Position numbers and translations under genes: made by a program
Assembly (NCBI RefSeq): GCF_019320115.1
Contig: NC_089585.1
Coordinates: forward strand, 145,283,769 to 145,347,768
Length of the DNA: 64,000 nucleotides
Source of the DNA: Miscanthus floridulus
Lineage: Eukaryota; Streptophyta; Magnoliopsida; Poales; Poaceae
Direction: 5' to 3'
The notes under the pieces: model-generated
Seen by the model: only the letters and a program-made list of their open reading frames with translations
What the model was told of the DNA's origin: nothing
The model's database searches: none
In this document: positions 55,831 through 64,000 of the stretch, piece after piece
Position numbering within the stretch: the stretch's first letter is position 1
Layout: the number at the start of each line of letters is the position of its first letter

Positions 55831-57740
55831 ATGCAAGAAATGTATCGGGAGGTGTTTTCGCGAAAATGGGGTCATCCTCGAGAATTATACCCCGACGTGT
55901 CTAGCAAAGATGCCCCCATCCCTTCTGATCTCCCTGTCCCTAACTGTGACTGTGATTTCCCGGTCAACGTGTTTTAATCGAGACATCTAGACACAGCGGC
56001 GCGTTGCTTATACACATGCAGTCGTTTTAATGTAAGTTATTGTTTTTACTATCTTTTTTCTTCATTTGTGTAAGTAGGCTACTAATATTTTGTTGGAATC
56101 TTGTTGTGTAGGACCATGAGATGTGCCTTTTCTTTCAGTGGATCGACGGTGCAGACAAGTTTGACCCTAGGTACCTCCTTTTCGACGATTGGTGTAGAGG
56201 GAGACATCCACGTGAGCACTTCAAACGGTGGGTTCCACCCCCCTAACCCCCCCCCAATGACGGCTAAGGAGAAGCACCTAGCCGTAGTTAGACGACTCGA
56301 GGAACCTCCTCTATGCGAATGCGGAGATCGAGCTGTGATAAACCCTAAGAATATGTTAGAGTTTGTTTGTCCGAACAAACACGAAGTAAGTGGAAAGTGT
56401 ATCTATTTAAATGTTTATCTCTATAGGTGTGCGTGTACTAATGTATTATCTTACAGAATTATGGATTTGCGAAGTGTCGTTCCAATGAGTGGCTCTACAG
56501 TCCTAAGAATCAATGGCTGGAGCCACCAAAGGCAAAGGAAAAGAAAAAAGAAAGGTTAATTTACAAAGCACCTCCAGTCAAGTATGAATGTGGTGTTAAA
56601 TCCAACTACGGTCTAGTCCCTTTGAAGCTTAGAATAGGCCATTATTGCGGCCATATGGTTGACTATGATTAGGTTGATTATTTTTATGGTAAACATAAAA
56701 TCGTATTTTGTTTCTTTTGCTAAGACATATATGATATAATTTTTCGCCTGAACAGAACACTAGGAAATGTAGGTGGGAATGTTACGAGGGTCAAGCTAAG
56801 TTCTTGGATAAACTGAAGGGGAGGCAAGTAATTGCACGAAAGAGGGGATATGGACCTGACTACGTCAAACTATTCATTAAACATCATAAAAATAAGATGC
56901 GTGAGTTTACTAGACAGCGCGGTATTCGTAACCCAATCGATGTTGGGCTTGACAAATGGGGATTAGAGTGACAGAGGACATTAGAGGAGGAGAGGGCAAG
57001 GAAGGCGGCAAAGGCAGAGACAAGACTACAGATGTAGGTCTTGAACGAGCATGTTGTTGCATAATGTGCCAGTGAGTGCTTGAAAGCCTTTTTTCGTTGC
57101 CTAATTTTAAATATAATATAATCATGTTGCTAATTGATTGCATTTTATACATCAAGGGATTAGATGCAACGAGGACCATACCGCAAAGGTGGCTCGTGCA
57201 AGGTATGAGGAAAAAAAGTTAGATGAGCATAGAACACGAGCTGATCGCACCGTTTAATCGTCGATTGTGTTGTCTGATGATGGGGACAAGGTTGAGGACG
57301 ACACTGCCAGGTTGAGCAATCTCATCGCTCTTGCTGAGGCAGGCTTACAGGCGGAGGAGACAGAGGACAACACTGACAGACTGAGCTAGCTCATCGCTCT
57401 AGCAGAGGTGGGCTTGCAGGCAGAGGAGGTTGAGGACGACACTAGCAGACTAAGTAAGCTCATCGCTCTAGCAGAGGCAGGCTTACAGGCAGAGAAGGCT
57501 AAGGACGGCACTGGCAGACTGAGCGAGTTCATCGCTCTAGTAGAGGCGGGCTTGCAGGCGGAGGAGGATGATGACGCATTCTTCATTCAGGCCATAGAGG
57601 CCACAGATAAAGTGGAGGCTGCTAACTACAGGCGACACGTAGGTCAGAGCAATGCAGGTGAGCCTAGCCATAGCAATAAGGTTGTGGTAGAGGACTGGTA
57701 CTCGGATGATGAGTTGCTTACTCAGTATGTTTTAGACTGA
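55831..57740 (+). pseudogene. Zinc-ligand protein of the Mutator-like element
   Basis: It starts MQEMYREVFSRKWGHPRELY after an acceptor-like GTTAG. Cys-rich segments follow: PNCDCDFPVNV (about 55930-55965), PPLCECGDRAVINP then EFVCPNKHE (56300-56385), KYECGVKSNYGLVPL with GHYCGH (56580-56660), and TRKCRWECYEGQAKFLDKLK (56762-56825), ending in a basic coil (RKRGYGPDYVKLF). The spacing CxCG...C...H recalls GRF-type zinc fingers. A C-terminal 69-base repeat (57303-57578) leads to an acidic tail ending in TGA near 57740. Stops near 55975, 56672 and 56970 break it; intervening AT-rich pieces may be introns. Function unknown. Confidence 0.65.
57303..57578 (+). repeat. Four in-frame 69-base repeats
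   Basis: Each unit encodes 23 residues of the form TxRLSxLIALAEAGLQAEExEDD, predicted amphipathic helix. Unit two has a TAG stop. The repeats lie at the C-terminal part of the zinc-ligand gene. Confidence 0.85.
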
Positions 57741-58345
57741 GGATTTAAAAGTGCATTTGCCCCTTATGTGGGTTTTGGTGTATTGATGATATCCAAATTA
57801 GGGAATAATGTGATCTTCATGAGATATGTCGCAGCTATTAGTCCCATAAAAGATTCAAAGAGTTGATAAAGATGAAATGGTATCCCTCAATTCTTGAAGT
57901 TGTAAAGGCGGACGAACTCAAAGCGCTCTCTAAAGGTTTTATTTTTGTTTTTGAAGTTGGTCTGAGGAAGATAGAGTGCTCAAGCATAAAAATAAAATAA
58001 AATAAAAAAGAGACACTCTAGCACTCCACGAGTACGTAGAATATTTTTCAGTGACTGTTAGTGTCGGAAGTCCCGACGTAAGGCGGAACTCCCAACCGTC
58101 GGAAGTCACGACTCATGCCGGAAGTCCTGACGCCCAGTCACTTAGCCTGCACGGTGATTATGGCCGTCGGAAGTCCCGACGTGAATCGGACCCCCCCGAC
58201 AGTCGGGAGTCCCGACACAAGTCAGGAGTCTCGACACCTGGGTTTTTGCTGGTCGGCTGTCTGCGCACGTCAGAAGTCTCGACGTATGTCGGAACTCCCG
58301 ACAGTCTGTACGATATGATTGGAATATACATGTTCTAATGAATTT
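57741..58345 (+). repeat. Copia-type LTR fragment with GTCGGAAGTCCCGAC array
   Basis: CCCTTATGTGGGTTTTGGTG is the start pattern of SIRE-type LTRs. Between 58060 and 58310 GTCGGAAGTCCCGACG-like units occur about nine times with partial palindromy. The end is truncated and no internal region is present. Confidence 0.5.
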
Positions 58346-58639
58346 ACATTTAGCCTGTGTACTACATTTGTGTCTTTTTAGCAGTGTAGTATAATTAATG
58401 ATTCACGAAAAAAATTCGCAAGAGTTTCTCTTGTTTCAGGAGCATCCATAGTTACAAACAGAGACATCATTATATAATCCAAACATTTAATCGTCCAAAG
58501 AGCATAATGCAACCACAACGAACATCACAATCAACATAACATGTCCTACATAGTCCACAATGTCCATACAGTCCAAAATAGTTACAGGAAAGTGACTACA
58601 AAATCTGTAATAGTACATACTAACATCTACCACGACACC

Positions 58640-60700
58640 TCACTTACCCTTGTGATCGAGAGCGCTTGTACTTGGAGTGTAAGGGTCAGGTGGACGGCGT
58701 CCCCTAGTGCCTGGAGGCTATGTAGGCTGAGTCGAGGGAGCGTCCTAGAGCTGAGAGGGGCCAAGCTCCTCAAGCCTCTAGTCCACGTTGTTGTCGTCCT
58801 CGTCCTCATCCTCATCCCCTGTAGCTGTTTGGCTAGAGGAATCTAAGCCTCCTCTGCCTGTGGAAAGAACATACACGTCTTGCGTCGTGTCTGTCCTACA
58901 ACCACAATGAGAAACCGCACGATGTAGCCTATGTGACAGCCTCTGTTGTTCAAAATTACGTTAACTGAAAGAATCTAACATATTAATAATATGTTTGAAA
59001 GAATATTTTGAATCTTACGTCTAGGAAGCTACGCATGTCGTCGTCCCTAACTCTCGGACGAAAGCACTCACTGTCTTCAACGGAGCATTTGAGGCATTGC
59101 CCTGCAACAAAGTTCTCAGTAATAATACTTCTTAACATATAGCAACATGTTTTCTTTTCTTTTGTACAACAATCTAACGTATTATAAGGATGCTATGGCT
59201 CGAAGGTGGCACTAACTTTAATAGATTCCTCTAATGCATAATGTAATGGTATGCAACTTAACGTAGAAAAATAAGGCAATTGACTTACCACTCTGTCCAA
59301 GATTGGTCCTCCCTCCACCTGCCTTTCTGTACGAGTAGATTGGTCGTACGTCGTGTCTTCATCGTTAGAGGACTCGATGTTGGTGTAGTCATCTTATGTC
59401 CACTGTACCCTCAGCCTGCAATGTGTCGCACGTTGGTACCAAGCTTGGTACCGCTTGAACTCACGGTTCATGTGCGGCTCATTGTTCTCATCCACATTGT
59501 CGTGCATCTCCTCCCATTGCTCAATGTAGTACTGGTGGTGCTTCTCCTAGTCAAAAATCTTTCTGTTCTTCTGACGATCCAACCTGCACGTATGTCATCG
59601 TTACTTGAATCTATGTACATGTCACCATATTAATGGAAATGGACCATCACGAGACATTTGAAGTAGCAAAACACTTACTTGTGTAAGTCAACGCCAGTCG
59701 AGAACGGAGCCGTTGGCCAAAGCTATCTCACTCCAAATTAGAGAACGGAGCCGTTGGCCAAAGCTGTCTCACTCTAAATTGGCGTGCAACTCTATCTGAT
59801 AGGTGGAACTCAATAGCATAAAAATAGATTAGAGGGCACCTCATCCTATAGAAGTTGTCGTCGAACTCACACATGTTGCTCAAATGAAAAGGAAGTGCCC
59901 CCTCTCCATCGTACGACTCCCACGACACCTGCAACATGTCCAAACAAGATGTTAGATGGTATACGAAACCATTTCAAACCAGCATGGGAAATAAAATTTA
60001 CTTACATTAGACGTCGTGAGCGTGTCTAGCTCGTTCGTGAACTCAATGTACGCCCGTTGTAACCTCGTGTGCGGAACCCTAACCTGGTCCCAAAAGTACG
60101 CCCACGTCGGCTGCCGACGTGGAGGCTGACCTAGGAATCACTCACGAGGAGCCAGAACATCGGGACGGTCAACTGGTACACGAGCCCACATCCACAACTG
60201 AAGCAGGTACACGCATCCACCAAGTGACGCTGTGGACGAAGTCCGACGACACCCCTCGTACAACTGCTGGTAAAGAAAACCCAAGACTGTAGAGCCCCAG
60301 CTGTACTGACCCACCTGGTCCCAGTCACTGAGGCAGTGGACCCACATCCATGATGCAGTGTCACCCGTGGCGTCGGGAAAGAGAATGCGGGCAAATAGGT
60401 GTAGGATCCACGCCCTGTAGTTGTACCCAACTATCTCCTCATCTGCTTCCTCAGGGCACTGTGCGAACTCTTGCTGGAGCCAGGATATTAGAACTCCAGA
60501 AGTGCAAGCCCCTTGCTCGCCAGCCTCACGATCAAGGAAGGCCTCTACTCGTGCTCTCCAGCCTTCTGGCATGCACTGCCCGGTGACTGCTTTGCCGTGA
60601 ATCCTCAGGCCTAGCATCTTTTGACAGTCCTGGAGCGTGACTGTCATCTCCCCAAAAGGTAGATGTAAGCTGTGAGTCTCCGGCCGCCACCTACATTTTA
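58640..60700 (-). pseudogene. Plant-mobile-domain (PMD) protein
   Basis: The first large exon (60006-60700, minus) contains CQKMLGLRIHGKAVTGQCMP, EGWRARVEAFLDREAGEQGA, FARILFPDATGDTASWMWVH, DQVGQYSWGSTVLGFLYQQL and GCVYLLQLWMWARVPVDRPD, the conserved core of the plant mobile domain (PF10536). It ends at a GT donor (AAT|GTAAGT at 60005). The next exon from 59928 reads NMCEFDDNFYRMRCPLIYFY and RVARQFRVRQLWP. A 41-base duplication (59700-59780) corrupts it, and a stop lies near 60137. Further pieces (HHQYYIEQWEEMHDNVDENN, 59480-59540) precede a C-terminal region near 58650. PMD proteins occur as transposon genes and as host factors in silencing; here it is transposon-borne and broken. Confidence 0.82.
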
Positions 60701-61019
60701 GACAAAAGCAAGACTACATGTCAAACACGTAACGAAACGCATGTCCTTTAGTAAAAAATACACGCTAACTACTAACGTGAAGGTCTCTAGTATTTAGATA
60801 AGTAAATATATACTATGTACTAAGTACTACATATATATACTAAGTACAAAATATATATGTATCTAACTATGTAATAACTATATACGAAAACTAGTTATAC
60901 CAACATAAGTATCTATATATCTATCTAAATATCTATCTACCTATTACACCCTAACTATTATTAACTAAGCACTAAATTACCAATTCAAATGAATAAAGTA
61001 ACTTACTTTACTGTGCAGT

Positions 61020-61545
61020 CGGTGGAGTGCAACAGCAAGCCGCCGGAGCGCCTTGGCGTGCCTGGGCCGGAGCTCCCGCGTGCCTTGGCGTGGCGGGTAA
61101 GGGCGGGCACGGCATGGCAGACCGTGCAGGGCGAGGCAGGCCGCGGATGGCCGGCGAGGGCACGCGGGCACGACGGTCGGCGAGGGCGCGCGGGTCGCGG
61201 ACGGGTGGGGCAGGGCGAGCCACGGCGCCGAGTGGCGCGGCAGGGCAGGGCGCAGCGGGTCGTGGCCAGGCTGGGCGGGACGGCGCGCGACGTGGCGGGC
61301 AGGGCGGGCATGGCGGCCGGCGAGGGCGCGCGGGCCGCGGATGGGTGGGGGCAGGGCAGGCCGCGGTGCCGAGTGGCACGGCGGGCGCAGACGCCGGCGT
61401 GGGAGAGGGCACGGCCGGGGCGGCTGGGATGGCGCGGGGAGGCACGGGCGTGCGGGCGCGGTGGCGCGGCAGCGCCGACGAGGACAGCGCGGACGGTGCG
61501 AGCGGGGATGGTAGAGAGAAAGAGAGAGGAAGAGAGAATGGAACC
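61020..61545. repeat. GC-rich leader region of the PMD gene
   Basis: GGGCGCGCGGG-like sequence, very rich in GC, with open frames in nearly all phases. GCGAGGGCGCGCGGGYCGCGGA occurs twice (near 61180 and 61322) inside a longer imperfect duplication of about 140 bases. It is probably the upstream region of the minus-strand PMD gene and not coding. Confidence 0.55.
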
Positions 61546-62168
61546 TCGGGCCCATACGTAAGAGGGCTTGGCGCCAGAATTGTTGGCGCCGAGCTCGGCG
61601 TCAAGATCTACGACGCCGAGCTAGCTGCCATGTTAGCGTCCATGGCGCCAACGTGGCCCTGAGCTGACGTCAAGTTAAGGGTTCAGAATTTGAAATGTTA
61701 CCTATAGGAACATATCTGTGTAAATTTTTCAAAAAAAAGCTAAAAAAATCGGACGTATCGGTCGCTTAGCTAACAGCATTGGACGCATGTGGGCGCCGTG
61801 GTCATGCTAACGAGATACTACTTCACGCGGAAGCCTGTTTGGGAGGACGTCAAACCAAACCATCCCCGAGTCCTTAACACTGAGTACATTTTTGGGTTCT
61901 GTTTGCTGTCACGACCGGGCGAGCCGAGCCATAGCCGGAGCTGCTGCTATATGCAGAAAAGTAGCCATATCAAACCGTTCTTTGTTTAGATGACGTCGCT
62001 GGTAGACAAAACAGAATCGAATTTCTCCAAGTGACGTCTAGGATTTATCCAGCTGAGAGATTTAAGGGGTCGAAAGTGATCGATGGCGCCTCGGGTGAAG
62101 ATGAGATTTTTACGTCAGCCGATGTGATCGTGTCAGGCTCCGGAAGAGACCAACATGCCCTGCTCGTT

Positions 62169-62169
<1 letters not shown>

Positions 62170-62210
<41 letters not shown>
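62170..62210. repeat. 41-base G homopolymer
   Basis: An uninterrupted G run. Its true length in the genome is uncertain. Confidence 0.95.
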
Positions 62211-62211
<1 letters not shown>

Positions 62212-62454
62212 TGCTGAGGTACTAAGGTCAGATATGGTTCATCACCACTCTGATTGTGTCTTGTTCGCTTCTGAGGCGGCGATAATTGACACAGCAAAGG
62301 TGATTTCGTGTCGACGCATTTGATGCGTGATGGCTGTGTACATCCGCCCCTTCCATTCCGAATGCGATGATTGAAGTGGATACTGATTAGGGATGCCGCA
62401 GTTTTTTAGTTAAAAGCAAAAGAAGCAGTAGTCCGAAGCCGCCGCCTCTCCTTT

Positions 62455-62838
62455 TCAGCTCCCTCGCCGTTTTCTGCCTCCTTCTAGGACCCCACTCATA
62501 ATTCTTACTCTCTGACAAGTCCGCCAAGGTGAAGAGACCCATCTCGCCTTTTTTTTTGATAACACGATGTTTATATTGATGCTATGTGATCTCTTTTCAA
62601 CTGTAATACATTTGTCAATCACTTTTAATGTTTTGTGTCCATATTCATACTTTTTGCCCATTTGTATCGCACTTTTACCTGTCTTCAAAATGTGTTTAGT
62701 TGAAACATTAGCAAGATTATATATATCGGCTTTTGTTACAGTCAATGTGTCATTCATTTGCCACTCTGGACGCTGAATTTCATTAAGCAAAGAATTATTT
62801 GTGTAGTGGTATTCTCTTACAAAGGTAAAAGTGCTCAA
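62455..62838 (-). other. Open frame of unknown origin
   Basis: 127 codons; the middle reads WQMNDTLTVTKADIYNLANV and HGHKTLKVID-like sequence (YEYGHKTLKVIDKCITVEK). It is protein-like but without a recognised domain, promoter or intact neighbourhood. The C-terminal part runs through a poly-T-derived lysine run, so it may be a transposon relic. Confidence 0.25.
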
Positions 62839-63249
62839 AAATAAAATGTCAATATAGATACGTCATAGTATTTTAGTTAAAATGTATATTTTTATCTAAA
62901 ATAGTAAATTATATAATTTATTATGATGGATCGTCAATATAATTCAAAATAAATTTCCTATGTCATTGGCAATTCGATTCTTTAAGGGAAAAACATGATC
63001 ACTAAACTGTAGAAATTTGTATTTATCACTCATGCACACATTTATTCTTGGTCTCCATGGTGGCATGTGCATTTACTTTGATCTATTTTTTGTACATTAA
63101 TGTTGGTACAAGTGGTATTAGAAATATTTATAGGCGTAGTTTATCGTTAATTGTAAAGTTGAGGGGTGATTCAATAGTATGCGGGTAACTTTTGCCCATT
63201 TCATATTGATAATACTGATAGGATTTGCATGTGTATACATCTATTATAA

Positions 63250-63592
63250 GGCCTTGTTTAGTTCCTACCCAAAAGTTTACACTATATTCCATTGAATATT
63301 TGGACACATGCACGGAGTATTAAATATAGATTAAAAAATAACTAATTACACATATTACGACTACTTTACGAAATGAATCTTTTAAGCCTAATTAGTCCAT
63401 GATTTGAGAATAAAGTGCCACGGTAACACATATGCTAATAACAGATTAATTAGGCTTAATAAATTTGTCTCGCGGTTTACCGACGGATTCTATAATTTGT
63501 TTTTTTATCAGTATCTGAACACCCGATGCGACATCCCCACATGACACCCGATGTGACACCCAAGACTTCACACCCTCGAACTAAACAAGGTC
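63250..63592. mobile_element. Tourist/PIF-type MITE, 343 bases
   Basis: Ends GGCCTTGTTTAGTTCC and, inverted, GACCTTGTTTAGTTCG; TAA flanks both sides (63247-63249, 63593-63595), the PIF/Harbinger target. An internal AATTAGGCTTAATAAATTTG block is typical of this very abundant grass family. Confidence 0.9.
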
Positions 63593-63595
63593 TAA

Positions 63596-64000
63596 ATATA
63601 AGTGTGCAGGCATGGGAGCATCAACGTTTGTATACTACGGTTTTCAAAACATCGCAACTATCAAAGGAGGTGGACGAACCGTCCATTAAACAATTTTTGA
63701 ATAAATGAAAGAGTTATGTTGGAAAGCACTGTGCTCAATTGCTTCGGTAGGGACTCGTGTGTTGATGACTGGACGGCGGATGACCGTCCCTCTCTCACAT
63801 GACATGATTCGACGACGCGGAAATGTGGATCGCGATGTTCGCGAACACGCATGGTCCTCTTGGTTGCGTTACATCCTCGTCGGACCGATCGACGATCGGA
63901 CGTGTCACCCATATGCCACATGCACACAGCAGCAGAGCAGCCAGCATTACCGAACGAATCTACTCCGGCCATCAGCGAGCAACAGCAAGCAACGAGTAAT
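63596..64000. other. Intergenic to the window edge, no gene seen
   Basis: Only short open frames without domains. Confidence 0.5.

Larger units (their letters stand above)
55176..61752. mobile_element. Mutator-like element carrying a plant-mobile-domain gene
   Basis: Terminal sequences CCAAATTTTTTATTTTTAGC and, inverted, CCGATTTTTTTAGC are followed on both sides by matching inner blocks (CTGGACCCTTAGCTCGGCGC at left; CTGAACCCTTAACTTGACG inverted from the right). Flanking 9-mers ACGTATCGA (55167-55175) and ACGTATCGG (61753-61761) match at 8 of 9, the Mutator target size. Two convergent broken genes lie inside: a zinc-ligand gene on plus and a plant-mobile-domain gene on minus. I see no classical MURA-type transposase. 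A copia LTR fragment is nested in it. Confidence 0.82.

Noticed and set aside
61008..61604. Overlapping long open frames on both strands
   Set aside because: Caused by extreme GC content with few possible stop codons; no domain, and all phases are similar.

Overview
The window is repeat-rich plant nuclear DNA, almost certainly from a grass. The inference to Panicoideae/Andropogoneae (sorghum, sugarcane or Miscanthus relatives) rests on the CACTA element with TTTGCCGAG subterminal repeats, the Tourist-type MITE with GGCCTTGTTTAG ends, and the GC-rich class I LOB-domain gene. The exact species cannot be told from the sequence. No bacterial operons, CRISPR arrays or phage genes are present.

Layout. 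1-417: the last codons of a gene entering from the left and its 3' flank. 423-6982: a complete but decayed Ty1/copia retrotransposon on the minus strand (TSD TCCAT, tRNA-iMet PBS), carrying an inserted solo LTR. 7117-7234: an exon-like fragment whose end is interrupted by a 9.2-kb CACTA transposon (7235-16395, TSD AGT) with a TNP2-type transposase and a second transposon gene. 16399-18330: LINE and Helitron tails, a 29-bp G run and an unrecognised gene fragment. 18462-19163: an intact DUF688-type gene. 19677-20538: two MITEs. 21300-32740: a minus-strand LINE split by a 9.5-kb Ty3/gypsy element (22717-32197) that has gag and protease but no visible polymerase or integrase, and that itself holds a copia-type solo LTR. 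32741-34115: an LTR fragment and a second LINE fragment. 34662-35819: an intact three-exon LBD15-like transcription factor gene. 36300-40787: a MITE and a short Mutator-like element with inverted repeats of about 0.55 kb. 41700-45176: a 5'-truncated Ty1/copia element. 45194-45767: a hairpin-bearing tandem repeat and a tRNA-Leu(AAG) gene. 46198-47039: a short Helitron. 47040-51181: low-repeat, partly GC-rich DNA without a convincing gene. 51187-54894: a non-coding LTR element (TSD CGATC) with nested MITEs. 55176-61752: a Mutator-like element (9-bp TSD) carrying a plant-mobile-domain gene and a zinc-ligand gene, both broken. 61753-64000: intergenic DNA with a 41-bp G run and a Tourist MITE.

How it fits together. 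Only three features look like functional host genes: the DUF688 gene, the LBD gene and the tRNA gene. The rest is layered mobile DNA whose insertion order can be read from target-site duplications and split reading frames. The most unusual items are the plant-mobile-domain Mutator-like element with its short relative sharing the same terminal modules, the gag-protease-only gypsy element, and the tRNA/hairpin repeat block joined to a truncated copia element.
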